Below are positions 5,708 to 14,383 of a DNA stretch of 26,879 nt, piece after piece. The stretch covers positions 1 through 26,879 of IMG/VR virus record IMGVR_UViG_3300006880_000047. One strand, written 5' to 3'. The notes under the pieces are model-generated. The model saw only the letters and a list, made by a program, of their open reading frames with translations. It did no database searches and was not told the origin of the DNA. The first letter of the stretch is position 1. Each line of letters opens with the position of its first letter. The DNA comes from a virus. The position numbers and the translations under genes are program-made.

Positions 5708-8700
5708 GGGAGCACCTCGTCAAGCGCGCAGAACGGCGCCCCGCGCGCGAGGATATCGATGCCGCTCGCGCCGGCGTTGGCGGTCTGGAGATCGGCGTCG
5801 GGCAGCGCCACCGACGCCCACGCCGCGCCGTCATGCACCAGAAACTGGTAGACGCCGGCCGCCGCCGCGTAGCCGACGAACACCCGCCGCGCGCCCTGGC
5901 GGCTGGTCACGCACTGGTAGACCAGTGCGATCGGCGCGTCGGGCGCCCCGGTCGGCTGCCAGGTCGCATGCGGCCGACGATAGAAGCCCTCCGAGCCGCC
6001 GACCATGGAGGCGATAAACAGGTGCGTGCCGCCGACCGCCACACAGCGGTAGTCGCCGTCGACGTCGTTCGGCCGCTTCAGCGTGCCGGTCGGTGGCACG
6101 TCCGAGGCCGGGTCGTTGGCGCGGTAGTCGGTCCAGTAGGCAATCCCCGCCGTCGCCGCGCTGTCGAGGTTGGCCTGCCAGAAGGTGCGCGTGCCCTTGA
6201 TGGTGTCGAGCGGGCCGAGCGGCTGGGCGATGCCGCGCAGCGGGTCGTTCGTCCATGAGCCGTCGAGCAGCGCGCTCGCCTCGCTGGGCAGATAGGCCAG
6301 CCGGCCAGCCGTGCCGCCGCCGGGCAGGTCGGCCTCGCTGATCAGGATGTCGCCGCCGGCGTCGGCGTCGCCGGTGCCGCTGATCGCCCAGTGCAGCTCG
6401 GGCCAGGCGGCGCCCAGGTCGGTGAAGGTCGCGTTGGCGGCGTTGGTGCCGCGCCACACGCACCCCGCCAGGAACGTGCCGTTGACGTCGGCCTGCGTGC
6501 CGACCGCGAACCAGTGGCCGGTGTCGTCCTGAAAGCCGATGCTGTAGAGCCCGCCGTAGACCGCCGCGCTCGACTCGGGCAGCCGCACGGCCTGCCAGTG
6601 CAGCCCGCCGTCGTCGGTCAGCCAGAGCGGCGTCAGCCCGCCCGTGCGCAGCGTGGCCGTGCCGCTCATATTCAAGGGGATGACATAGTTGTAGCTGTCG
6701 AAGTTGGCCACCGGCTGCCCGTAGGCCAGCCAGCGCTCGCGACTAAACGGCGACGCGACGATCTGGAGCCAGCGCCAGCCGCTGGTCCCGGCGGGCGGCG
6801 CGATATGCGTCCATGGCCCGGCCTGGTAGCGCCAGAAGCCGTCCAGGTCCGGGTCGCTGATGTTGCGGGTGCCAAAGACGAAATCGACCCGCGCCGGCGC
6901 GATGATCGTCTCGCCCAGCCCGAGCATGTGGCCCTGCTGCCCGGTCGCCAGCGCCTTCCATAGCAGCAGCGCATCAGCCGATGGGAAATACTTGCGCAGC
7001 GCGCCGGTGCCGCTGGCGATGCTGTCGAAGTCGGCCGCGTAGAGCACATCGACGTCCGGGTCGGCGATCAGGTGCTGGACGATCGCGTCACTGGGGAAGG
7101 TCTGCGATGACACGACCGCCGAGAGGCCGGTCAGTCCGTCGACCGTGGTGATGGCCGCAGGATTCGCGCCGCCGACCAGGTAGAGGGTCGCGAGCGCGCC
7201 ACTGGCCGCGCGGTCGAGGGCCAGCGTGCGGATGGTCGTGGCGGTGACATCGGCACCAGCGCCGGTCTCGACCCGCTGGGCCGCATCCCCGCTGAACGTG
7301 CCGGTGTAGCAGACCCAAGTCACTTGCCCATCGCGACTGCGCACGAACTGGCGCGCCGTCGCACCGACCGGCCCGGCGTAGAGCACGACCCAGCCGAGCG
7401 TCGGCGCGGTCGCGTGGTACAGGTCGGCGCCCACCGCCACAAACACGCTGTCATCCACGGCCGGGTCTTCGATAATCCAGGTGACGTCGACGCCGGCGGC
7501 CGGCTTGGCCATGGCGGTGAAGGTGGCGCCGCCGTCGAGCGAGCGGTACACCGTATCGCCCGCGCCGGCCCAGACGCGCGTCGGGTCGGCCTCGTTGGCC
7601 CACAGGCAGGCGATGGCCGTGCCGAGGCTGGCCAGCGCGACGCTGGGGGTCGCCAGCTGGTCGAGCGTCCGCCGCAGCGCCAGCCCGGCCGTGCCGCGCG
7701 TCGCGAGCAGCCCGGAGGTCGCGCCCGTGCCCGCCGCGCGGTCGTCGCCGCCCGCGCCGATCGGCGGCACCGCCACCGCATCGCCGCCACTGCTCTCGAT
7801 CGCCCAGGTCGCCCCGCCATCGGGGGTCACATACCAGGCCGCGCCGGCGGCGGCCGAGACGACCCGCGTGAGTGTGGGCAGCGTCTCGGCCGCGCCCGTG
7901 AGATCGATCGTCTGCGTGAGACTGCCCTGCTTGCTGGTCGTGTCGGTGACGATCAGGGTGACGTCGATCGTGCCCGTGCTGGCCGGGATAATCAGCACCG
8001 CGCTGACGCCCGTGGCACTGGCGGGCGTGCCGGCGTAGGGCGTGGCGGGCGTCGACCAGGCCCAGCTCACGATCTCGCCCGAAAACGAGACTGAGCCACT
8101 GCCGTCGAGGAACACTTCGACCACCGCCGTGCCGTCGAGCGTTTCGGTCATCAGCCGCCAGCTGAACGCGGCGTCGGGTGGCGGGATGGTGGTGTAGCCC
8201 TGACTGCCCACGCCGCCATCCAGCGTCAGCCGCTGGTCGAACTTGCCCGCCTGCAGGTCCAGCTCCGTGTCGAGCTGGTAGATAAAGAACTTGCGCGCCG
8301 ACGCGATACTCACCCCGCTATCGACGATGCCGATCGTCGCGCCGACGGAGAGACGCGGGTCGGCCTTGATGCGCGCGCTGATCACATCGGGGATGCGGGA
8401 GAGCACGCCCAGGATGCGGCGGGTGATCGCGGTGGCGGATGCGGCGCCGGCCTCCGACTCGTTGACATACTCGATCAGAAACGAGGAAAAGCCAAAATCT
8501 TTATAGATGCCGCTGGGCAGCAGCGGGTGGCTGGTCTGAAACTGGTCCATGATCTGCGACCCCTCCACGCCGGTGTTGGCGCCATGCACCGTCACCTGGT
8601 TGGAGATCGAGTCGTAGGACTGGCGCCGTTCGGGCGCGCCGTCGATCAGCAGATCCACGCCGCGCCGGAAGGTGCGCATGGCGGTACTGGCCGGGCGCCG

Positions 8701-9321
8701 CTCCATGAGCTTGGCCTGCACCAGCCCGGCCGCGTTGGCCGCCAGCCAGTAGCCCAGACACGAGCAAATCTCCTGCGCGGCCTTGAGCGCGGTCGTGCCG
8801 CCGCTGTTCTGCTCCGTATCGCCCCACTGCACCGGCGTGAGCACGCCCAACGTCCAGGCGGCGCCGCCCCAGGCGCTACCGGCCGCCGCCAGCAGCGGGA
8901 TATGCAGGCGGCTCAGCGGGATGCCGCCGAAACGATGCAGGATGTCGATAATCGCGTCGGTGGCGGTGATGCTGTTGAGCGGGTCGGTGGCGATCACCTG
9001 GCTGGCCTTGTCGGCGCGCCAGAGCACATCACGCACGTCGAGCGACCAGGTGTCAGGGTAGGAGGCGTCGAGGATCGCCGCGATCTCGCCGGTGCAGCCA
9101 GGCACGGGCGGCGCGCCGGCGTAGCCCCACTTCCAGCTGAGGTTCATCCCGACTTGCGGCGTCACCGGCGGGTCGCGCCCTTCGGCCGTGCCGCTGCTAA
9201 TGCCGGAACCAAAGGCCTGACTCGCGCGCAGCCGGATGATACCGCGCCAGGGCTTGCCGTCGAGCAGGGCGGAGGCGATCGGTGTGCGGGTGTAGGCAGC
9301 GATGAGGGCGGCGAGCGACAT
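5704..9321 (-). CDS. Tail hub / tail-tip protein fused to a PKD-like domain and a BNR-type beta-propeller, 1205 aa
   Basis: Residues 1 to about 360 look like a siphoviral tail-tip hub (phage tail-lysin N-domain class): W-S-L-D-V-R-D-V-L-W, T-A-L-K-A-A-Q-E-I and S-N-Q-V-T-V-H-G-A-N. Residues about 373-470 form an Ig/PKD-like beta-sandwich (F-L-D-G-S-G-S-V, then I-V-S-W-A-W-S). From about 480 to the end the protein carries BNR/Asp-box-like repeats (T-P-D-G-G-A-T-W, S-L-D-G-G-A-T-F, T-D-D-G-G-L-H-W), the signature of sialidase- or VPS10-type beta-propellers. No catalytic residues of sialidases can be assigned. Such propellers probably bind glycans or act as rigid spikes. It lies downstream of the tape measure, as hubs normally do. 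Confidence 0.75.
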   Translation of the reverse strand: MSLAALIAAYTRTPIASALLDGKPWRGIIRLRASQAFGSGISSGTAEGRDPPVTPQVGMNLSWKWGYAGAPPVPGCTGEIAAILDASYPDTWSLDVRDVLWRADKASQVIATDPLNSITATDAIIDILHRFGGIPLSRLHIPLLAAAGSAWGGAAWTLGVLTPVQWGDTEQNSGGTTALKAAQEICSCLGYWLAANAAGLVQAKLMERRPASTAMRTFRRGVDLLIDGAPERRQSYDSISNQVTVHGANTGVEGSQIMDQFQTSHPLLPSGIYKDFGFSSFLIEYVNESEAGAASATAITRRILGVLSRIPDVISARIKADPRLSVGATIGIVDSGVSIASARKFFIYQLDTELDLQAGKFDQRLTLDGGVGSQGYTTIPPPDAAFSWRLMTETLDGTAVVEVFLDGSGSVSFSGEIVSWAWSTPATPYAGTPASATGVSAVLIIPASTGTIDVTLIVTDTTSKQGSLTQTIDLTGAAETLPTLTRVVSAAAGAAWYVTPDGGATWAIESSGGDAVAVPPIGAGGDDRAAGTGATSGLLATRGTAGLALRRTLDQLATPSVALASLGTAIACLWANEADPTRVWAGAGDTVYRSLDGGATFTAMAKPAAGVDVTWIIEDPAVDDSVFVAVGADLYHATAPTLGWVVLYAGPVGATARQFVRSRDGQVTWVCYTGTFSGDAAQRVETGAGADVTATTIRTLALDRAASGALATLYLVGGANPAAITTVDGLTGLSAVVSSQTFPSDAIVQHLIADPDVDVLYAADFDSIASGTGALRKYFPSADALLLWKALATGQQGHMLGLGETIIAPARVDFVFGTRNISDPDLDGFWRYQAGPWTHIAPPAGTSGWRWLQIVASPFSRERWLAYGQPVANFDSYNYVIPLNMSGTATLRTGGLTPLWLTDDGGLHWQAVRLPESSAAVYGGLYSIGFQDDTGHWFAVGTQADVNGTFLAGCVWRGTNAANATFTDLGAAWPELHWAISGTGDADAGGDILISEADLPGGGTAGRLAYLPSEASALLDGSWTNDPLRGIAQPLGPLDTIKGTRTFWQANLDSAATAGIAYWTDYRANDPASDVPPTGTLKRPNDVDGDYRCVAVGGTHLFIASMVGGSEGFYRRPHATWQPTGAPDAPIALVYQCVTSRQGARRVFVGYAAAAGVYQFLVHDGAAWASVALPDADLQTANAGASGIDILARGAPFCALDEVLP

Positions 9322-9327
9322 CGCCGG

Positions 9328-9534
9328 TTACGCCTCGGCCGTGGGCTGCGCACGGGCCGCGATTGCTGCGTGGATGCGCTGCCAGTCGTCGTCGGTCAGC
9401 TCGGCCTTGTCGAGCAGATCGGCGACCTCCGGCAGCTCATGCGCCGGATAGTGTTTCCACCCGTCTGCGCAGGGGGTGGCGTAGTGCCAGTAGGCCCCGT
9501 CCGCGACCACACCAAGCGCAAGTCTCATCTGCAT
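9328..9534 (-). CDS. Small tail-region protein, 68 aa
   Basis: Unrecognised. The start at 9534 has a near-consensus ribosome site AAGGAGG (9540-9546) five bases upstream; the second ATG at 9528 is spaced less well. The product begins with a short hydrophobic strand (L-A-L-G-V-V-A) and has a Trp/Tyr/His-rich stretch (Y-W-H-Y-A-T-P-C ... W-K-H-Y-P), then an acidic helical part (D-D-D-W-Q-R-I-H). The ribosome site overlaps the stop of the preceding gene. Its place between two tail-tip genes suggests a baseplate or assembly role. Confidence 0.6.
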   Translation of the reverse strand: MQMRLALGVVADGAYWHYATPCADGWKHYPAHELPEVADLLDKAELTDDDWQRIHAAIAARAQPTAEA

Positions 9535-9544
9535 CAGTGCCTCC

Positions 9545-9907
9545 TTATGGCCTCAATTCGAACAGTAGATCGATCCAAAAATCAGCATAATCGCCGCCGT
9601 TCATCGGCGCCGCCTTGAGCAGTGTCACGGTCCCGGTGCGCCCGCGCGTGTTCGACAGCGTGCCGGTGCTCGACCGCGCGGCGACCAATGCCAGGCGATC
9701 GGCGGCACTGAGGCACGACGCACGGAACGCCAGCGGCGGATAGACGTCGGCGCCCAGGTCGATATAGGCTTGCGTGCCGCCCAGCACGACATCCTTGGTG
9801 TACTGCGGATCGGCGTTGAACCAGGGCGGGAAGTCGTCGCCGTCGATCCGCCGGACGAACGTGACCGCCGCGAACGTGTAGATCGTCAGACCGGCAAGGA
9901 AGCTCAT
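9545..9907 (-). CDS. Minor tail protein, 120 aa (distal-tail position)
   Basis: Beta-rich small protein with no motif I can name confidently. Order (tape measure, this gene, small gene, hub) is where siphoviruses place distal tail or tail-tip proteins, but at 120 aa it is shorter than typical Dit proteins. Notable stretches are V-R-R-I-D-G-D-D-F-P-P-W near the N-terminus and D-Y-A-D-F-W-I-D-L-L-F at the C-terminus. The start overlaps the tape-measure stop (ATGA). Confidence 0.6.
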   Translation of the reverse strand: MSFLAGLTIYTFAAVTFVRRIDGDDFPPWFNADPQYTKDVVLGGTQAYIDLGADVYPPLAFRASCLSAADRLALVAARSSTGTLSNTRGRTGTVTLLKAAPMNGGDYADFWIDLLFELRP

Positions 9908-12492
9908 GGCGCCCCCGCTACGACCGTCTGCGTGCCGCCCGGCGGCAGCACGATCCCGATCGTCGCCAGCTCCTCGGACAGGTCAAGATCGACGCGCTGC
10001 TCGATCTCCGACCAGGTGGCGTCAATGAAGGTCTTGCCGTCGATCTGGAGCGGCAGCGACGTGAGCTGGATTTTGAGGATGAGCGGGATCGGGCTGCCAC
10101 CGCCGCCCGGTAGCGCCGGCAGCCCACCGCCCCCACGCCCGGCCGCGCCGATGCCACCGCCGCCGATCGCCGCACCCCCGCCACCGCCACCGCGCGCCAG
10201 CCGCGCACGCGCCAGGATCTGGCCCTGGCGCAGATCGGTGCGGGCGTCGATGTCGCCCGTGCCCTCCTGGTTGTTGCGCAGCGTGCGCCCGCGCTGGCGG
10301 TCGAAGTCTTCGCGCGCCCGGCGCTGGTCGCGGGCGAAGTCCTCGCCCAGCCGCGCGGCCTCGAAGCGCCGCCCGCCGGCCAGTAGGCGGATGCGCGCCC
10401 GGTCGAAGTCCTCCTGCTTGCGACTGCGCCCGACGTCAAAGTCCTCCTGCTGGTCGCGCAGCCGCTCCAGGTTCTCGCGCTGTGTTCTGGCGAGCTGGAG
10501 TCCGCTGTTCTGTTCCAGCGTATCGAGCTGGAGGCCGGTGCGTGCGGCGGTGGAGACGCGCTGCTTCGCGGCGCGCTCCTGAATCAGGTTGGTCTCGGCG
10601 GCGATCGCCTCGGCCGAGCCGCGCCCGAACTGGCGCACCTGCTGCTGGTAGATGCGGTTAAGCTCAAAAAGCTTTTGGTTGTGCGTGCCGATCGCGAGGA
10701 TCTGGGCGCTGCGCGCGGCGGCGGCGGCATCGGCCTGCACATTGGCAAAGGCGGTGTTCTTGCCCGGTGCGTTGAGCACCCGCGCCAGCGCATCGCCGCC
10801 GGTCTCTGGGCGCCCGGCCGTGAAGCCGGCGAGCTCAGTCTTCAGGCCGCGCAGTTGCAGCGTGAGCCTGACCACTTCTGCCACCGTCGGATCAATCGCC
10901 TTTGCGGCGACGGCTAAGGCGATACCCGTCGCGCTGATGTGCGGGTTGGCGGCGATGAACGCGTCCGCAACGGCCTGGGTGTGCGCCTGGAGTAGCTCGG
11001 TTTTGGTCGCGGCGACGTCCTTCGCGGCGGCATCAACCAGGCTCACATCGGCAGCGTGCTGCTCGGCCTCCGCCAGCGCCCGCGCTGCGGCGGCCTGCCG
11101 ATCGGAGAGGTCAAATGGCGTCAATGATATGAGGCGCTGATGGCGGTCGGCAAGATCGGTGACGGCAGATGCCTGTCGCTGCAATTCCGCGCTGGTGAGC
11201 TGGACTGCCCCGCCGAGCACTTGCTGTTGCGTCGCCGCATGGGTCGTTGATCCGAGCAGCTCCTCTACCCGGCGTCCGGCGCCCTCTTCATTCCCCGCCA
11301 AGAGGTTCATCGCGATCGCCAACACGCCGATCTGATCACGAAATGCCCCGACAGGTGTGGCGCCTTCCGCGATCGCCGCGTTGAAGCCATTGACCTCTTT
11401 GGGCGCCTTCGATCCCTCCTGCCGCAACAGGATGAGCGCCTGCGCGATATCATTCAGGTCGTGCGCGACTGGGCCAAGCGTGCCGACGAGCCCCTCACCG
11501 ATCGCGATCTTGATATCGCCCATCGTTTGTCCGAGTTCGCGGAAGGATTTGGCGTCCTTATCGATCCGTCCCGCGACCGCCTCTGACGTGATGCCGACTT
11601 TACTTAGGAACTGGTCAAGCACCTTCAGGCGTTCCGTAACCGGGATGGTCGTGTCGTTCAGCTTCGCCAGCGCCGCGCGCGGGATCTCGAACCGCCGCGA
11701 CAGACTAGAGATATTCCCCGACAGCGCCTCGGCAAGGGCAATGCGCGCCCCCTGGGCGCCCTGGGCGGGGTCAAGCACGGTTAAGCGCTGCTGAAGGTCG
11801 ACCAGCTGCGTAAGGCTGGCGCCAGAGATGCGCGACTGGACCGCGAGTCCGCTCAGGCCCTCAATATTATCTTGGAGCGACCCGCCAAAGAGCACCTGCT
11901 GCTTGCGGGCCGTCTCGATGATGGCATTGTAGGTCGTGGTATTGCCCGCCACGGCCCGCAAGCTGTTTTCTGTTTCGCGTAGTTCGAGTGCCGCCCCGCC
12001 CGCGTCGATCCCATACTGAACGAGCTGGCGCGCTCCTAGGACGATGCCGAGTCCCCCCATCGCCGTTTTGAGCCCGCCGAGCGCACCCGTCAGCCCGCCC
12101 GATGTGGCTTGCGCGGCCTGCCGTGTCAGGGTGGCCTGCTGCGCCAGCAGGTTGTTATAGCGCAGCGTGCCGGGCTGTGCGCTGCTGAGCTGTGCCGAGA
12201 TCAGCTGAAGCGCCGTAGCGTAGTCGCGTCCCGCTACCGCGACGCGGACCTCACTGGCGCGCAGCCGTTCCAGGCCGGTCGCCGCCCGCGCCGCCGCCGC
12301 GCTCTGCTGGGTGAGCGCCGCCGCCTGGCCCCCGCCGCCGATCCCGCCGCCCCCGATACCGGAGGGCGCGCCGATGCCGGCCGCGTCGCGCTTGATGGCG
12401 GCGAACAGCGCGCGCAGCTCGGCCGCCGCGCGCTTGGGCTGCTCGACGTCGAGGATATAGGAGGCATGGGCACTGCCAGCGTCAAAACTCAT
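9904..12492 (-). CDS. Tape measure protein, 862 aa
   Basis: A long, mainly helical protein with heptad-rich Ala/Gln/Arg segments, a hydrophobic Gly-rich stretch near residues 130-165 (G-G-L-K-T-A-M-G-G-L-G-I-V-L-G), and a C-terminal segment of charged helices (about 640-790) followed by a Gly-rich region and a compact end. This layout, the length, and the position just after the chaperone-type genes identify the tape measure. It sets tail length and is ejected into the host. Using the usual 1.5 Angstrom per residue, the tail tube would be about 130 nm. The DNA of its middle part (about 10850-12100) is clearly less GC-rich than both ends, suggesting mosaic exchange. The start overlaps the preceding stop (ATGA). 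Confidence 0.88.
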   Translation of the reverse strand: MSFDAGSAHASYILDVEQPKRAAAELRALFAAIKRDAAGIGAPSGIGGGGIGGGGQAAALTQQSAAAARAATGLERLRASEVRVAVAGRDYATALQLISAQLSSAQPGTLRYNNLLAQQATLTRQAAQATSGGLTGALGGLKTAMGGLGIVLGARQLVQYGIDAGGAALELRETENSLRAVAGNTTTYNAIIETARKQQVLFGGSLQDNIEGLSGLAVQSRISGASLTQLVDLQQRLTVLDPAQGAQGARIALAEALSGNISSLSRRFEIPRAALAKLNDTTIPVTERLKVLDQFLSKVGITSEAVAGRIDKDAKSFRELGQTMGDIKIAIGEGLVGTLGPVAHDLNDIAQALILLRQEGSKAPKEVNGFNAAIAEGATPVGAFRDQIGVLAIAMNLLAGNEEGAGRRVEELLGSTTHAATQQQVLGGAVQLTSAELQRQASAVTDLADRHQRLISLTPFDLSDRQAAAARALAEAEQHAADVSLVDAAAKDVAATKTELLQAHTQAVADAFIAANPHISATGIALAVAAKAIDPTVAEVVRLTLQLRGLKTELAGFTAGRPETGGDALARVLNAPGKNTAFANVQADAAAAARSAQILAIGTHNQKLFELNRIYQQQVRQFGRGSAEAIAAETNLIQERAAKQRVSTAARTGLQLDTLEQNSGLQLARTQRENLERLRDQQEDFDVGRSRKQEDFDRARIRLLAGGRRFEAARLGEDFARDQRRAREDFDRQRGRTLRNNQEGTGDIDARTDLRQGQILARARLARGGGGGGAAIGGGGIGAAGRGGGGLPALPGGGGSPIPLILKIQLTSLPLQIDGKTFIDATWSEIEQRVDLDLSEELATIGIVLPPGGTQTVVAGAP

Positions 12493-12722
12493 GCGCGTCG
12501 TGCCTTAATCGTGACGCCCTGTCGCGGCGTGTCGGCGTCGGGGTGGGCCTCCGCGTGCGCCGCCAGGTGCGCCACCGCCTGGTCGAAGATGAACGCGGCA
12601 AAACCCGTCAGCCCGGCGTAGCTACTCGGCGGCGTATGGTAGAGCGTCGCCAGGTGGTGCAGCCGCTGCGCCGCCGCCAGCTCCAGGCGTGGCAGGCGAT
12701 ACGATCGGCGGATCGCCGAAGC
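12489..12722 (-). CDS. Frameshift extension of the tail assembly chaperone (GT-like part)
   Basis: This is the second frame of an overlapping pair; it is +1 (or -2) relative to the gene starting at 13062. Its plausible coding part begins around L-P-R-L-E-L-A-A-A-Q-R-L-H-H-L and continues to A-H-P-D-A-D-T-P-R-Q-G-V-T-I-K-A-R-R-A. Upstream in this frame the translation is Arg-rich nonsense, and no ATG, GTG or TTG with a ribosome site lies at the start of the sensible part, so it is probably reached only by ribosomal frameshifting. The left coordinate is the stop; the right one is a working boundary after a TTT-C step at 12726-12723. The shift could be further downstream. Fusion length would be about 190 aa. 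The stop overlaps the tape-measure start. Confidence 0.6.
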   Translation of the reverse strand, partial: ASAIRRSYRLPRLELAAAQRLHHLATLYHTPPSSYAGLTGFAAFIFDQAVAHLAAHAEAHPDADTPRQGVTIKARRA

Positions 12723-13062
12723 GAAACCAGGTGATGATCTGGTCGATCTCACCCAGATACAGATCGGCGCCGCTGATCTGCCCTTTCTGCGGCGTCGTGC
12801 CCGCTTCTGCCAGCAGCGGCGTCTCCGTGCCCGGCACAAAGACCACCCGGCCGATCAGGTCGTAGGCGCCGCGCAGCCAGCGCCGGTTGGCGGCGAACTG
12901 CTGGACGGGACTGGGGGTCTGTCGCCCGTCCATTACCACCGCCAGCAGATCGGCCAGCACGCCGTCGGCGATCTCGGTCGTGCCGGCGACCAGGCTGGGC
13001 ATGTCGAGCATGCGCAGCTCGGCCGCCACGCCGATTTTCAGGGTCATAGTCGTTTTGAGCAT
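12622..13062 (-). CDS. Tail assembly chaperone (lambda gpG-like), 146 aa
   Basis: Lies between the major tail protein and the tape measure, the conserved location of the tail assembly chaperone. These proteins bind the tape measure and recruit tail tube subunits but are absent from the virion. Residues 1-115 are a compact alpha/beta domain (L-K-I-G-V-A-A-E-L ... E-I-D-Q-I-I-T-W-F-R-F-G-D-P-P). The last 25 are Gly/Ala/Pro-rich and probably the unshifted tail. The ribosome site AAGGAG sits four bases before the ATG at 13062. A heptamer array fills the gap upstream. The overlap with the second frame to 12489 fits the frameshift organisation known in many dsDNA phages. Confidence 0.72.
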   Translation of the reverse strand: MLKTTMTLKIGVAAELRMLDMPSLVAGTTEIADGVLADLLAVVMDGRQTPSPVQQFAANRRWLRGAYDLIGRVVFVPGTETPLLAEAGTTPQKGQISGADLYLGEIDQIITWFRFGDPPIVSPATPGAGGGAAAAPPGDALPYAAE

Positions 13063-13074
13063 GGGACTCCTTGT

Positions 13075-13158
13075 AGCTCTCAGCTGTTAGCTGTCAGCTT
13101 TCAGGAGCCGGATTCCGGAGCTGATGGCTGATAGCTGAAAGCTGATGGCTGAAAGCTA
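13075..13158. repeat. Heptamer inverted-repeat array 1
   Basis: Degenerate 7-bp units of a TGANNGC family (TGATGGC, TGATAGC, TGAAAGC) run along the right half. Their complements (AGCTGTC, AGCTTTC) run along the left half, around a core AGGAGCCGGA-TTCCGG. The whole can fold as a long imperfect hairpin. It fills the gap between major tail protein and chaperone genes, and contains the TAG stop of the former (13156-13158). Confidence 0.75.
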
Positions 13159-13965
13159 GGCTGCTTTGTCCAGCCAGATGCACGGGCTGCCGGTCAGGCC
13201 CGTGGGCAGCGCTATGCCCAGCACGTCGACCAGTGGCGCCATGCTGGCGGTGAACTTGTAGCCTGAGACGGCCGGCTTATCGCCGGTCACGCGATCGGGC
13301 ACCGACACGGCGACGAACTTACCGAGCGGATACCACGCCCGCCCGGTCTTGTCCGTGCGTACGCCGGCGGCGGTCTCCTCGATGACGTCGCCCTCGCCCC
13401 AGAAGCCGACCGTGACCCCCGAGCGCTCGGCGCTCGTCAGCAGCGGCGTCGCGCTGGTGTAGCCGTCGGGGAGGTTGGCGGTGATCGCCGTCAGCCCAAA
13501 GATGCGCTGGTGCGCGCCCAGCGGCAGGCAGTCGGCGTCGAATTGGAAGCTGAGGCCCAGCGCCTTGCTAAGCTTCTCGACCTCATCATCGCCCTCGTAG
13601 GACGCCTCTTTGGTCTCGACATTATTGGCGATCTTGTTGGCCTTGCGCAGCCGCACGTCGTAGCGCGCCTGGAATGTGCCGGTGCCATTGGTGGTCAGCA
13701 CGATTGCCGCGCCGCCGGCCGTCAGCGCCAGCTGGAACGTGTTGGCGGTGGCTGCCACGATAAAATAGTAGGTATTGATCGCGACCCCGGTGGTGGTGAC
13801 GATCGTCTTGAGAATCACCTGCATCCCATCGACCAGGCCGTGCGCCGTCGCCGTCACCAGGTCGCCGGTGTCGGTGAAAGTGTTGGCCACGACCGGCCCG
13901 GCCACCTGCACGCAGGCGACGCGGAAGCCGAACAGAAGTTGAAAGAGCTGTGCTAGTGCCGCCAT
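13156..13965 (-). CDS. Major tail (tube) protein with an inserted beta domain, 269 aa
   Basis: A 269-aa beta-rich protein in the tail-tube position, between the tail-terminator-like gene and the chaperone pair. Residues about 25-98 look like an inserted repeat domain seen in many phage virion proteins (T-A-T-A-H-G-L-V-D-G-M-Q-V, then Y-Y-F-I-V-A-A-T-A-N-T-F-Q-L). The remainder (R-Y-D-V-R-L-R-K-A-N-K-I, and D-K-P-A-V-S-G-Y-K-F-T-A-S-M) is the likely tube fold that polymerises into hexameric rings. Its last codon and stop adjoin heptamer array 1. I infer the identity mainly from order and size. Confidence 0.7.
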   Translation of the reverse strand: MAALAQLFQLLFGFRVACVQVAGPVVANTFTDTGDLVTATAHGLVDGMQVILKTIVTTTGVAINTYYFIVAATANTFQLALTAGGAAIVLTTNGTGTFQARYDVRLRKANKIANNVETKEASYEGDDEVEKLSKALGLSFQFDADCLPLGAHQRIFGLTAITANLPDGYTSATPLLTSAERSGVTVGFWGEGDVIEETAAGVRTDKTGRAWYPLGKFVAVSVPDRVTGDKPAVSGYKFTASMAPLVDVLGIALPTGLTGSPCIWLDKAA

Positions 13966-13969
13966 GTAA

Positions 13970-14383
13970 TCAGGCCCTCCTCAGATAGATAAGCTGAAAC
14001 GATCGCGCGGGCCGCCGCATGGCCGCGTCCTGGGGAATCTCCGCGCCCGGCCCGACGATCTGCGTGTCGCCGACGGTCGTCCAGTGGCGTGGGTAGGCCG
14101 CCTCAATCAGCGGCAGCAGCAGATTGATGCGGCTGCACTCATAGGCGACGTCGTCGTACCACCACCAGGTCAGGAGCAGCCGCCGCACCGCGTCGGCATC
14201 CCCGGTCGCCGGGCCTTGCCGCAGCACGCCGAACGGTGGCGCGGGCGTGGCTTTCTTAAGATCCTTCGCGACGACCAGGCCGGCCGCGCCGGCCGGCAGC
14301 GCCGCCCGCAGCGCCGCGCCAGCCGCGTCGATTTTGAGGCGGGCGAAGAACTGCGCGGCGATCGCGGCGGGGTCGAAGGCCAT
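13970..14383 (-). CDS. Tail terminator / tail-completion protein, 137 aa
   Basis: The size, the alpha/beta composition and the position just before the major tail protein fit the tail terminator that caps the growing tube and joins it to the head. A central W-W-W-Y-D-D near residue 75 and P-R-H-W-T-T-V-G-D near 100 are notable. I cannot assign a named family with certainty. The start overlaps the previous stop by one base (TAATG), so translation is coupled. Confidence 0.55.
   Translation of the reverse strand: MAFDPAAIAAQFFARLKIDAAGAALRAALPAGAAGLVVAKDLKKATPAPPFGVLRQGPATGDADAVRRLLLTWWWYDDVAYECSRINLLLPLIEAAYPRHWTTVGDTQIVGPGAEIPQDAAMRRPARSFQLIYLRRA

Noticed and set aside
4796-5851. A 351-codon + strand frame opposite the fibre and hub genes
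   Set aside because: Very Arg-rich, no ribosome site, and runs across the boundary of two coupled - strand genes.
12489-12839. Independent gene starting at the ATG at 12839
   Set aside because: Its first about 45 residues are Arg-rich antisense-like sequence overlapping a sensible frame, with no ribosome site. A frameshift product explains the data better.
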